From positions 62,001-126,000 of the forward strand of contig NZ_FPAU01000007.1 of the NCBI RefSeq assembly GCF_900116535.1: a stretch of 64,000 nt of DNA. Reading direction: 5' to 3'. A program made the position numbers and the translations under genes. The stretch comes from Kosakonia arachidis (GTDB lineage Bacteria; Pseudomonadota; Gammaproteobacteria; Enterobacterales; Enterobacteriaceae). Under the pieces are notes generated by a model, which saw nothing but the letters and a program-made list of their open reading frames with translations, made no database searches and had not been told where the DNA came from. Positions 17,175 through 25,393 of the stretch are shown in pieces; the first letter of the stretch is position 1, and each line of letters begins with the position of its first letter.

Positions 17175-17657
17175 GTGAATAATACAATACACGATGTTTT
17201 ATTACAGGATTATCCTTTGCTATTTTCCGGCTTGCCAGCAATAAGCTCTGAAAACGAAAAGGAGTTAGTGCAGTTCTGCGAGAAACATAAGGAACATGTT
17301 TTATCTGCAATGCCATGGGCGGCTTCAGAGATTGCAGGAACTTGCGGATTTAAATCCCTTTTCCAACTAATCTCTCATCATGGCGGGCGAAAAATATATA
17401 TTCCTAAAGATGCCTCAAAGTTCTATAAGTTATATGAAGTTGAGATTCCTAAAAAACAGTATTCCCGGTTATGCAAATATGCGGATTCGGCCGGGAACAT
17501 CGAAATGCCATCGGCATGGGGCGTATTCGTAGCCATTCGTCGCGCGGCCATGCAGATAGCTATGCAGGACCAGGTTTCACCAAAATATTTAGTGAAAACG
17601 TTTGGCGTCACCATGAGGAGTATAAGGCTCATAAAATCACGAAACACCTATATGTAA
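17175..17657 (+). CDS. Mor-like (phage Mu middle-operon regulator family) transcription factor
   Basis: 160 residues. A GGRKIYIPKDAS segment near residue 70 matches the Mor/C activator core of phage Mu. The C-terminal VSPKYLVKTFGVTMRSIRLI reads as the helix-turn-helix. The N-terminal 60 residues (ELVQFCEKHKEHVLSAMPW) are probably the dimerisation part. Mor proteins bind DNA as dimers and activate sigma-70 promoters. No phage structural or transposition genes are nearby, so this is a domesticated or stray regulator. It is AT-rich relative to neighbours and ends 50 bp before the RhiA-like gene, which it may control. Confidence 0.65.
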   Translation: MNNTIHDVLLQDYPLLFSGLPAISSENEKELVQFCEKHKEHVLSAMPWAASEIAGTCGFKSLFQLISHHGGRKIYIPKDASKFYKLYEVEIPKKQYSRLCKYADSAGNIEMPSAWGVFVAIRRAAMQIAMQDQVSPKYLVKTFGVTMRSIRLIKSRNTYM

Positions 17658-17707
17658 GCAGGCAGTTGTTATCACGTTATTTTCACTCAACAAACAAGGT
17701 GGATATT

Positions 17708-18325
17708 ATGTCTCAGCAATACACTGTCAATGTTACCAATAATTCAACGATTTTTGGCTCTTTCTGTATCTATCAGTCATTACCGGACATCAGTAATCCG
17801 AATATTATGTCACTGGCCTGGCTGACAAAATCGGCTTTTCCTGGCACACAACTCTCTTTTACATGGGGAATTGACTACAGCTTTGTCTGGGATGATTCAG
17901 GGCCGCTGAATGTGGGCAGCGTATTCACAGCGTCGCAAAGTGTTCCCTGCGATCCCTCCGGCAGTAATAATATCACGCTGATGTACAGCAACGGCGCTTA
18001 CAATTTTAGCGGGCTGAATAATGGGGGGCGTAATGGCACATTATTTATTACCGGCCATGAAAGTATTAACCCCGTTAATAACGCTGCAGTCGGGATCGCC
18101 ATGTCGGGCGCAGGAACATTTGTCCAGCCGGCGCAACCAAATATGGATCTGGTATTTTCTGTTACGCCGACGTACTGGATCACTTATGGTAATTATATCC
18201 CCGGCCAGGTTATTCAGATCAGCGATATCAGCAATGCGCAGCAATTAACTTTCCCGATGGGCAGCTATGAACTTGATGTGGCGCTGCAAAGAAATAATAG
18301 CTGGGTTGTCACCAGCAATAGTTAA
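17708..18325 (+). CDS. RhiA-like protein of unknown function
   Basis: 205 residues from the ATG at 17708. The longer open frame upstream overlaps the Mor-like gene and does not fit. The start MSQQYTVNVTNNSTIFGSFC and the beta-rich, Gly/Asn/Ser-rich body resemble RhiA, the abundant rhizosphere-expressed protein of Rhizobium whose biochemical role is unknown. There is no signal peptide or membrane helix. The composition (many Asn, Gly, Ser, Tyr and Trp; few Lys) suggests a compact beta-sandwich. The placement between a Mor-like regulator and a His/Cys-rich protein suggests a three-gene unit. The RhiA link is from memory of the family and should be searched. Confidence 0.55.
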   Translation: MSQQYTVNVTNNSTIFGSFCIYQSLPDISNPNIMSLAWLTKSAFPGTQLSFTWGIDYSFVWDDSGPLNVGSVFTASQSVPCDPSGSNNITLMYSNGAYNFSGLNNGGRNGTLFITGHESINPVNNAAVGIAMSGAGTFVQPAQPNMDLVFSVTPTYWITYGNYIPGQVIQISDISNAQQLTFPMGSYELDVALQRNNSWVVTSNS

Positions 18326-18414
18326 GCGTTAACAACAGCAGGGAAAGGTTTGAGGCCATTATTTTATCCCTCGCGCCCTTCCCTCTTTATAATTCCTTTC
18401 AGAAGGGGAATAAA

Positions 18415-19071
18415 ATGGACAAAGAACAATATGACCGGCAGAAAATTAATGAATTTCTCCAGTTGGTGAGCAATGAAGATGAAGTCATCACCTCTACCGG
18501 TGCCAATGTCGTCAATATTAGCGGCACACTTTATAACGTTGATGGCAGTACGCCGGATCCCAAAAGAGTGCCGGGATATAAAGATAAAAGCTGGAAGGAT
18601 TTACTCATTGCAAAAGGCATTTCACCAGGCAGCGCTTGCTATATTACCAACGCCGTTCCTGCGGGCACCAGCCACCCCGAATTTTCCGTCGGTGGTCACA
18701 TGACGCCCTCCAGCGACGGAAAGGTGTCTGTCAGCGGGAGCTGTTATTTGATGCCCGAGTGCCATTGGCATAACAACAAAGCCCGGGACGGTATCGCGTT
18801 TTATCACAGCGAAACGGCAATGCTTCAGCTCACCGGCTATATGCAGGGCGAGCTGGGAGCCACATTCCAGATACGGCTACCGTGCAGCGAAGCTTTTGGC
18901 CTGCTGTACAACCTGGAAGGTGACTGGCAACATCAAAACTTCGCCACTAAAGCAGACGCAGACTCTTTTCTCGCCCAGTTGAATGGCGGCAAGAAGGTGG
19001 AACACCACCTTTTCGAACGTCACATCCAGCTCCAGGGTCAAAGCCAGCGGCTGAAGCTGGTCAAAGTCTGA
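18415..19071 (+). CDS. Unrecognised 218-aa protein with a His/Cys (CHWHN) cluster
   Basis: The ATG at 18415 follows an AGAAGGGG site. I cannot name this protein. A central block carries H95 (VGGHMTP), C110 (SGSCYLMP), C116, H117 and H119 (ECHWHNN) and H131, with an earlier C75. The order, histidine after GG followed by a C-x5-CHWHN segment, recalls HNH or treble-clef metal sites, but it is not a standard HNH motif. The flanks are hydrophilic, with no signal peptide or membrane helix. It follows the RhiA-like gene by 89 bp on the same strand and ends at a strong hairpin. A metal-binding or nuclease-like role is only a suggestion. Confidence 0.6.
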   Translation: MDKEQYDRQKINEFLQLVSNEDEVITSTGANVVNISGTLYNVDGSTPDPKRVPGYKDKSWKDLLIAKGISPGSACYITNAVPAGTSHPEFSVGGHMTPSSDGKVSVSGSCYLMPECHWHNNKARDGIAFYHSETAMLQLTGYMQGELGATFQIRLPCSEAFGLLYNLEGDWQHQNFATKADADSFLAQLNGGKKVEHHLFERHIQLQGQSQRLKLVKV

Positions 19072-19077
19072 GTAAAC

Positions 19078-19109
19078 CGTTCCTGCCGACGGAATAACCG
19101 GCAGGAACG
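19078..19109. terminator. 11-bp hairpin between convergent genes
   Basis: CGTTCCTGCCG (19078-19088) and CGGCAGGAACG (19099-19109) pair perfectly around a 10-base loop in the 46-bp gap between the CHWHN gene and urtE. It is placed to stop transcription from both directions, including the long urea operon. No T-run is present. Confidence 0.65.
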
Positions 19110-19117
19110 ACTCCCCT

Positions 19118-19816
19118 TCAAATCGCCACCAGTTGTCTTACGCCCTGCGCTTCCATCTCATCGCCGCGCCCACGCTGGATAATGGTGCCGCGCGACATCA
19201 CCAGATACTGATCCGCCAGCTCGGCGGCAAAATCGTAAAACTGCTCCACCAATAGAATGGCCATATCGCCGCGATTCGCCAGGCTGCGGATCACCGCGCC
19301 AATCTCCTTGATAACCGAAGGCTGAATACCTTCTGTCGGCTCATCGAGGATCAGCAACTGCGGCTTACAGGCCAGCGCCCGCCCGATGGCAAGCTGCTGC
19401 TGTTGTCCGCCGGAGAGATCGCCGCCCCGCCGCTGCTTCATCTCGCGTAGCACTGGAAAGAGTTCGTAAATCTCGTCGGGAACCGTTTTCGCCTGGCGTC
19501 CCGGAAAACGCGACAGCCCCATTAGCAAATTCTCTTCGACGGTCAGACGGGGAAATATCTCCCGTCCCTGCGGAACGTATGCGATCCCCTGCTGTACCCG
19601 CTGATGCGGCTTACTGTTATTGATCAGTTTACCCTGCCAGTGTACCGTGCCAGACTTCGCCGGGATCAGCCCCATCAGGCACTTCAGCAGCGTGGTTTTC
19701 CCCACGCCGTTGCGGCCCAGCAGGCAGGTGATTTCCCCCGGCGTGGTCTCGAACGACAAGCCGCGCAAAATGTGGCTGCCGCCGTAATACTGGTTTAACT
19801 CTTTCACCTGCAACAT
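19118..19816 (-). CDS. urtE: Urea ABC transporter ATP-binding subunit UrtE
   Basis: 232 residues, the LivF-like ATPase. Walker A is LLGRNGVGKTTLL, the signature GGDLSGGQQQQLAIGRALA and Walker B LLILDEPTEGIQPS. The EGIQPS wording after Walker B is characteristic of UrtE. Together with UrtD it powers urea import through UrtBC. It is the last gene of the leftward cluster and starts 1 bp after the urtD stop. Confidence 0.93.
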   Translation of the reverse strand: MLQVKELNQYYGGSHILRGLSFETTPGEITCLLGRNGVGKTTLLKCLMGLIPAKSGTVHWQGKLINNSKPHQRVQQGIAYVPQGREIFPRLTVEENLLMGLSRFPGRQAKTVPDEIYELFPVLREMKQRRGGDLSGGQQQQLAIGRALACKPQLLILDEPTEGIQPSVIKEIGAVIRSLANRGDMAILLVEQFYDFAAELADQYLVMSRGTIIQRGRGDEMEAQGVRQLVAI

Positions 19817-19817
19817 A

Positions 19818-20609
19818 TTAGCGCCCCAGATAAACGTCGATAACCTGCTCGTTGGCCTGCACCTCGCGCAGCGAACCTTCCGCCAACACCTGCCCCTGAT
19901 GCAGCACTGTCACATAATCAGCAATGGTTTCGACAAAGCCCATGTCATGTTCCACTACCATCAGCGAGTGTTTACCCGCCAGTGTGCGAAACAGCTCGGC
20001 AATATAATCCGTTTCAGCATCCGTCAGTCCGGCGGCGGGCTCATCCAGCAGCAGCAAATGAGGCTCCTGAACCAGCAGCATGCCAATTTCCAGAAACTGT
20101 TTTTGCCCGTGGGAGAGCAGCCCGGATGGGCGATGTCGATGTTCCGTCAGCCGCAACAACAGCAGCACTTCAGCAATGCGATCCCGCTGCTCGCCGCTGA
20201 GCCTGGCTCGCAGGCTGGTCCACACCGACTTATCCATTTTCAGCGCAATTTCAAGGTTTTCCGTTACACTGAGTGCTTCAAACACGGTGGGTTTCTGGAA
20301 CTTACGCCCAATGCCGGCGCGGCTGATTTCCACCGGTGACATTCCGGTAAGATCGATGTTCTGATCGTAGGTTATCCTCCCGCTATCCGGGCGCGTTTTA
20401 CCGGTAATGATATCCATCAGCGTGGTTTTGCCTGCGCCGTTTGGCCCGATCACACAGCGCAGTTCCCCAACGCCAATCGACAGTGACAAATCAGTCAGAG
20501 CGCGAAACGAATCAAATGTCACGTTGATTTTTTCCAGTTGCAGCACTGGATCGGTGGTTTCCCGGTAACGATCCTGCAACTGCGGCTGGGTAAAGAGAGT
20601 CTCAGTCAT
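19818..20609 (-). CDS. urtD: Urea ABC transporter ATP-binding subunit UrtD
   Basis: 263 residues from the ATG at 20609, chosen because a near-perfect GGAGGAAG site lies just upstream (20611-20619); a longer frame adds 8 residues without a better site. It is a LivG-like ATPase with Walker A VIGPNGAGKTTLMDII, signature LSHGQKQFLEIGMLL and Walker B LLLLDEPAAGLT. Its start lies inside the urtC end (8-base overlap), so the two are translationally coupled. Confidence 0.93.
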   Translation of the reverse strand: MTETLFTQPQLQDRYRETTDPVLQLEKINVTFDSFRALTDLSLSIGVGELRCVIGPNGAGKTTLMDIITGKTRPDSGRITYDQNIDLTGMSPVEISRAGIGRKFQKPTVFEALSVTENLEIALKMDKSVWTSLRARLSGEQRDRIAEVLLLLRLTEHRHRPSGLLSHGQKQFLEIGMLLVQEPHLLLLDEPAAGLTDAETDYIAELFRTLAGKHSLMVVEHDMGFVETIADYVTVLHQGQVLAEGSLREVQANEQVIDVYLGR

Positions 20610-21678
20610 GCTTCCTCCGTTTGAGCAAGCCAATCACGCCATGCGGCAGGAACAGCGTCACAAGGATAAACATCAGGCCAAGGAAAAAGAGCCACACATC
20701 CGGGAAAGCGACGGTAAACCAGCTCTTCGCACCGTTAACGATCCCGGCGCCGAGAATCGGTCCAATCAGCGAGCCGCGCCCACCGAGTGCCACCCAAATC
20801 GCCGCTTCAATTGAGTTGGTCGGCGACATTTCGCCAGGATTGATAATCCCCACCTGCGGCACATACAGTGCGCCCGCCAGCCCGCACAGCACGGCAGAAA
20901 GCGTCCAGACGAAAAGCTTGTAGCCTTTTGGATCGTAGCCGCAGAACATCAGCCGGTTTTCCGCGTCGCGCACGGCAGTGAGCACCCGGCCGAACTTGCT
21001 ACGCGTCAGCATCACACCGATTACCAGCGACCCTGCCAGCAGCAGAACCGTCGCGACAAAGAGTGCGATACGCGTACCGGTCGCTGAGACCGGGAAGCCG
21101 AGCAACGTGGTAAAGCCGGTAAAACCGTTATTGCCACCAAAGCCGGTTTCGTTGCGAAAAAACAGCAGCATCCCGGCGTAGGTCAGCGCCTGGGTCATGA
21201 TTGAGAAGTAAACATCTTTAATACGCGAGCGGAAGGCGAAATAGCCGAACACCAGCGCCAGCAGGCCTGGCACCAGAATCACCAGGCACAGCGCCCAGGC
21301 GAAATATTGCGTTCCGGCCCAGAACCACGGTAATTCCGTCCACGAGAGAAACGACATAAATGCCGGCAACCCGTCACCGGCGGCCTGGCGCATCAGATAC
21401 ATCCCCATCGCATAACCACCGAGGGCAAAAAATAATCCGTGGCCCAGCGACAGCAGTCCCGCGTAGCCCCACACCAGATCCAACGCGACCGCCACAATGG
21501 CATAGCAGAGGATTTTGCCAATCAGCGTCAGCGTGTAAGTAGAAATCGCCAGCGGATTTTCCGCCGGAAGCAGCGCGAAAAAGGGCAGTATCAGCAGCGC
21601 GACCAGCAGCAGTGAAGCGAGCATGCCGGTCAGGCGCGGCGCGCGTCGGGCGATGGTTAACGTAATAGGTTGGCTCAT
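20602..21678 (-). CDS. urtC: Urea ABC transporter permease UrtC
   Basis: 358 residues, a LivM-type permease with about ten hydrophobic segments and the family stretch LDLVWGYAGLLSLGHGLFFA. It forms the inner-membrane channel with UrtB. The ATG shares a base with the urtB stop region at 21678, a tight overlap typical of this operon. The gene length is normal for UrtC. Confidence 0.92.
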   Translation of the reverse strand: MSQPITLTIARRAPRLTGMLASLLLVALLILPFFALLPAENPLAISTYTLTLIGKILCYAIVAVALDLVWGYAGLLSLGHGLFFALGGYAMGMYLMRQAAGDGLPAFMSFLSWTELPWFWAGTQYFAWALCLVILVPGLLALVFGYFAFRSRIKDVYFSIMTQALTYAGMLLFFRNETGFGGNNGFTGFTTLLGFPVSATGTRIALFVATVLLLAGSLVIGVMLTRSKFGRVLTAVRDAENRLMFCGYDPKGYKLFVWTLSAVLCGLAGALYVPQVGIINPGEMSPTNSIEAAIWVALGGRGSLIGPILGAGIVNGAKSWFTVAFPDVWLFFLGLMFILVTLFLPHGVIGLLKRRKHD

Positions 21679-23252
21679 CAGTCAATTACCCGCCCTTTGA
21701 ATGCAAACAACCCTTGCGGTCGTTTCTGAATAAACAGCACGATCAACACCAGGATCGCGATCTTGCCCAGCACCGCACCGATTTGCGGCTCGAGGACTTT
21801 GTTCAGCACGCCCAGACCCAACGCCGCCACTACCGTGCCCGCCAGTTGCCCCACGCCGCCGGTGACCACCACGAGGAAAGAGTCAATAATGTAGCCCTGT
21901 CCCAGTTCCGGGCCGACGTTACCGAGTTGCGACAACGCTACCCCGCCCAACCCGGCAATACCGGAACCTAAACCGAAAGCCAGCATATCGACGCGCCCGG
22001 TCGGTACACCGCAGCAATCCGCCATCCGGCGGTTTTGCGTCACCGCCCGCACATTCATCCCGAGCCGGGTTTTGTTCAGCAGCAACCAGGTGAGGATCAG
22101 CACGCCAATAACAAACACAATCACCGCAATACGGTTCCAGGGCAGTACCAGGTTCGGCAACACCGACCAGCCACCAGAGAGCCACGCCGGGTTGGCGACT
22201 TCCAGGTTCTGCGTGCCGAACAGTACGCGCACCAGTTGAATCAGCATCAGGCTAATCCCCCAGGTAGCAAGTAGGGTTTCCAGCGGCCGCCCGTAGAGGT
22301 GGCGAATAATGGTGCGCTCCAGCAGCATGCCGATAATGGCGGTGATAAAAAACGCCACCGGTAGCGCCACCAGCGGGTAAATCGCCAGCCAGTCGGGGGC
22401 AAAGCGCTGAAACAGATCCTGCACCAGCCAGGTGGAGTACGCGCCCAGCATGAGCATTTCGCCATGCGCCATATTAATCACCCCGAGCAAGCCGTAGGTG
22501 ATTGCCAGCCCCAGCGCCGCCAGCAGCAGGATCGATCCAAGCGAAATCCCACTGAACGCTTGTCCGAGCCAGTCGCCCCATTTCAGGCGTTGCTGCACCT
22601 GTTTCAGGCTGGCAGCGGCGGCTTCGCGCACTGCGGAGTCGGGCTCATTTTGCGGCTGCGTCAGACGTTGCAGGCTGGCCTGCACCTGCGGATCGCTGGT
22701 TTCGCCCAGCAGTTTTACTGCCTGCAGGCGCCGTTCGGCGCGGCTGTCAGAAAGTTGTAAATTCGCGACCACAATGGCGAGTGCAGTATGCACGCCGTTA
22801 TTTTTCTCCGCCGCCAGCCGTGCGCTGAGAAACGGCAACTGATCGGCCTGCGCGCTGTTTTGCAACGTCAGTGCCGCATGCAGGCGTACACTGTCGTCCG
22901 GGCTGACCAGTTGTTGCGTCGCCAGCGCGCTGGCTACCAGCCCGCGTATACGGTTATTCATAAACACTTTTTTCGTCGTGCCAGCAGGCGCTGCGTCGCC
23001 TTCCAGCGGCGTCAGTTTGCCGTTCTGGTCGGTAAAGAGTTGACCATTCGCATCGGTGACCACCGTTTCGTCATTCAGCGCCTGCAACAACGGCAAGCGC
23101 GATGCCTCCGGCGCGGCGGACCACTGCTGAAGCAGTTGCGCCTGCTGTGTGCGGCTGGCCTTGCCATAATCAGCGGCAGGCCCGGCCTGCGCCGTCGTAG
23201 TCATCAGCAGGCAGCCGAAAAGGAGAAAGCCCAAAGCCGGGAATATTTTCAT
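21678..23252 (-). CDS. urtB: Urea ABC transporter permease UrtB with periplasmic N-terminal extension
   Basis: 524 residues. A signal sequence (MKIFPALGFLLFGCLLMTTT, then AQAG) comes first. About 190 residues of HEAT-like helical repeats follow (LQALNDETVVTDANGQLFTD region to SLKQVQQRLKWG). A LivH-type membrane permease with GLLGVINMAHGEMLMLGAY makes up the rest. The extension is characteristic of UrtB against shorter LivH proteins. It pairs with UrtC for urea import. Confidence 0.92.
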   Translation of the reverse strand: MKIFPALGFLLFGCLLMTTTAQAGPAADYGKASRTQQAQLLQQWSAAPEASRLPLLQALNDETVVTDANGQLFTDQNGKLTPLEGDAAPAGTTKKVFMNNRIRGLVASALATQQLVSPDDSVRLHAALTLQNSAQADQLPFLSARLAAEKNNGVHTALAIVVANLQLSDSRAERRLQAVKLLGETSDPQVQASLQRLTQPQNEPDSAVREAAAASLKQVQQRLKWGDWLGQAFSGISLGSILLLAALGLAITYGLLGVINMAHGEMLMLGAYSTWLVQDLFQRFAPDWLAIYPLVALPVAFFITAIIGMLLERTIIRHLYGRPLETLLATWGISLMLIQLVRVLFGTQNLEVANPAWLSGGWSVLPNLVLPWNRIAVIVFVIGVLILTWLLLNKTRLGMNVRAVTQNRRMADCCGVPTGRVDMLAFGLGSGIAGLGGVALSQLGNVGPELGQGYIIDSFLVVVTGGVGQLAGTVVAALGLGVLNKVLEPQIGAVLGKIAILVLIVLFIQKRPQGLFAFKGRVID

Positions 23253-23345
23253 GTGTCAGCGTCTTTTGATGGTTATCCGGTCAGGCCGGAACATTCAACC
23301 ACTGCCAGGGGCAGAACGCCTGCCCCTGGCACGTACCGCACGGGC

Positions 23346-24617
23346 TTATTTACCGCCGGTTTTTACCGGGTAATCCGGTTTTTTATCGTTGCCCGCAATA
23401 TACGGACTCCATGGCTGAGCGCGGATCGTCTTATCGGTATTCCACACCACGTTGAACTGACCGTTCTCTTCAATTTCACCAATCATCACTGGCTTGTGTA
23501 AGTGGTGGTTTGTGGCATCCATGGTCAACGTAAAGCCGCTTGGTGCGGCAAAGCTCTGACCTGCCATCGCCGCACGAACTTTATCCACATCGGTGGTACC
23601 CGCTTTCTCTACCGCCTGCGCCCACATATGGATGCCAACGTAGGTCGCTTCCATTGGATCGTTAGTCACCACGGTGTCGGCGTTCGGCAGTTTGTGCGCT
23701 TTGGCATAGGCACGGTAATCCGCAACAAACTTGGTGTTCACCGGGTTGCTGACCGACTCAAAGTAGTTCCACGCCGCCAGATGGCCGACCAGCGGTTTGG
23801 TGTCGATACCGCGCAGCTCCTCTTCGCCCACCGAGAAGGCCACCACCGGCACATCGGTGGCTTTGATACCCTGATTTGCCAGTTCTTTATAGAACGGCAC
23901 GTTGGAGTCGCCATTGATGGTGGAGATCACAGCAGTTTTGCCGCCTGCGGAGAATTTTTTGATATTGGCAACAATGGTCTGGTAATCGCTGTAACCGAAC
24001 GGGGTATAGACTTCTTCAATGTCTTTATCCTGGACACCTTTGGAGTGCAGGAAGGCGCGCAAAATTTTGTTGGTGGTACGCGGGTAGACATAGTCAGTAC
24101 CGAGCAGGAAGAAGCGTTTTGCACTGCCGCCATCTTCACTCATCATGTATTCCACCGCCGGGATCGCCTGTTGGTTGGGTGCCGCGCCGGTGTAGAACAC
24201 GTTCGGCGACATCTCTTCGCCCTCATACTGCACCGGGTAGAACAGCAGGCCGTTCAGCTCTTCAAACACCGGCAGCACCGATTTGCGCGAAACCGACGTC
24301 CAGCAGCCAAAAACCACCGCGACTTTATCCTGGGTCAGCAGTTGACGCGCTTTTTCCGCAAACAGCGGCCAGTTAGAGGCGGGATCGACCACTACCGGCT
24401 CCAGCTTTTTACCCAGCACGCCGCCTTTGGCGTTAATTTCATCAATGGTCATCAGCGCCATGTCTTTCAACGGCGTTTCTGAAATGGCCATAGTGCCGGA
24501 GAGAGAATGCATGATCCCTACTTTGATGGTGTCTGCTGCGTATGCCTGTAACGATAAGCCCATGCTCAAAAAAGTGGCTGACAGGGCAAAAGCTTTCAGT
24601 AAAGAACGTCTTTTCAT
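23346..24617 (-). CDS. urtA: Urea ABC transporter substrate-binding protein UrtA
   Basis: 423 residues from the ATG at 24617, which opens a typical export signal (MKRRSLLKAFALSATFLSM, cleavage after LQAYA). The upstream in-frame start would give an unlikely signal. The mature protein (ADTIKVGIMHSLSGTMAISE) is a LivK-like periplasmic binding protein of the urea/short-chain-amide group. It is first of the urtABCDE genes and lies 65 bp after the gntR stop, enough room for an internal promoter. The 93 bp before urtB are unremarkable. Confidence 0.93.
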   Translation of the reverse strand: MKRRSLLKAFALSATFLSMGLSLQAYAADTIKVGIMHSLSGTMAISETPLKDMALMTIDEINAKGGVLGKKLEPVVVDPASNWPLFAEKARQLLTQDKVAVVFGCWTSVSRKSVLPVFEELNGLLFYPVQYEGEEMSPNVFYTGAAPNQQAIPAVEYMMSEDGGSAKRFFLLGTDYVYPRTTNKILRAFLHSKGVQDKDIEEVYTPFGYSDYQTIVANIKKFSAGGKTAVISTINGDSNVPFYKELANQGIKATDVPVVAFSVGEEELRGIDTKPLVGHLAAWNYFESVSNPVNTKFVADYRAYAKAHKLPNADTVVTNDPMEATYVGIHMWAQAVEKAGTTDVDKVRAAMAGQSFAAPSGFTLTMDATNHHLHKPVMIGEIEENGQFNVVWNTDKTIRAQPWSPYIAGNDKKPDYPVKTGGK

Positions 24618-24682
24618 TACAAAACCCCTAAATGATATTGAGTCATTAAAATTCCCCGCCGGACGACGGGGCGGAACCACGG

Positions 24683-25384
24683 CTACGGTGAAACGGGTTG
24701 TAAACTTGCCTGCTGGAGCATGTGCAAGGTGATTTTCCTGACCTCGGCTTTGCTCTGGGAAATGTGCTCGGTCAGAATGCGCTGCGCCTCCTCGGTTTGC
24801 TGTTTCAGGATCGCCTGTAAAACACGGGCATGTTCGTTGTAGGTCGCATCCACACGGTCATTGCGGGTGAAATCAAGATGGCGAATAATGCGCATCTTCT
24901 CGGTCAACTCCACATGTACCCGTACCATTTCACTGTTGCCGCTGGCGCGTACCAGCGTGGTGTGAAATTGCTCATCCTGAAGCGATAACGCTTTGCTCGG
25001 CTCCATGCGTGGCGCGTCAATCCAGAAACGGGTAAGCGGCGCCAGATGTTCTGAACAGATGCCCGGCGGCATGCCGCACAGGCGACGTACCGCTTCCCTT
25101 TCCAGCACGATACGAAAGTCGTACAGCGCCTCGAAATACTTGAAATCAAAAGGTTTCACCTGCCAGCCACTGCGCGAGTAAACCTGCACATAACCTTCAT
25201 GCTCAAGCCAGAACAACGCCTGTCGCACCGGAGTACGGCTGGCAGACATCCGCTCAGAGATCTCGTTTTCACTAAAATGCGCCCCCGGCATTAAGCGAAA
25301 ATCAAAGATGTCGTTTTTCAGTTCGTGATAAATGCGCTCCGCCAGGCCAACGGCGCGTTTTTTACTGCCCTTCTCGCTCATCAT
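24683..25384 (-). CDS. GntR-family (FCD) transcriptional regulator
   Basis: 233 residues. An N-terminal winged helix is present (HFSENEISERMSASRTPVRQ, then ALFWLEHEGYV), with a helical FCD effector domain containing the histidines expected for metal binding (DEQFHTTLVRASGN). It lies within the urea cluster, 9 bp after uca and 65 bp before urtA, so it very likely controls the cluster. Its ligand may be urea, allophanate or a related compound; the sequence does not tell. Confidence 0.88.
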   Translation of the reverse strand: MMSEKGSKKRAVGLAERIYHELKNDIFDFRLMPGAHFSENEISERMSASRTPVRQALFWLEHEGYVQVYSRSGWQVKPFDFKYFEALYDFRIVLEREAVRRLCGMPPGICSEHLAPLTRFWIDAPRMEPSKALSLQDEQFHTTLVRASGNSEMVRVHVELTEKMRIIRHLDFTRNDRVDATYNEHARVLQAILKQQTEEAQRILTEHISQSKAEVRKITLHMLQQASLQPVSP

Positions 25385-25393
25385 CCGTCTCCC

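Noticed and set aside
17175-19110. Prophage or Mu-like element suggested by the Mor-like gene
   Set aside because: No transposase, portal, tail, lysis or integrase gene and no attachment repeats were found around it.
23502-24482. 326-codon open frame opposite urtA
   Set aside because: It is fully antisense to a well-supported binding-protein gene, has His/Arg/Gln-rich composition typical of antisense frames in GC-rich DNA, and has no ribosome site.
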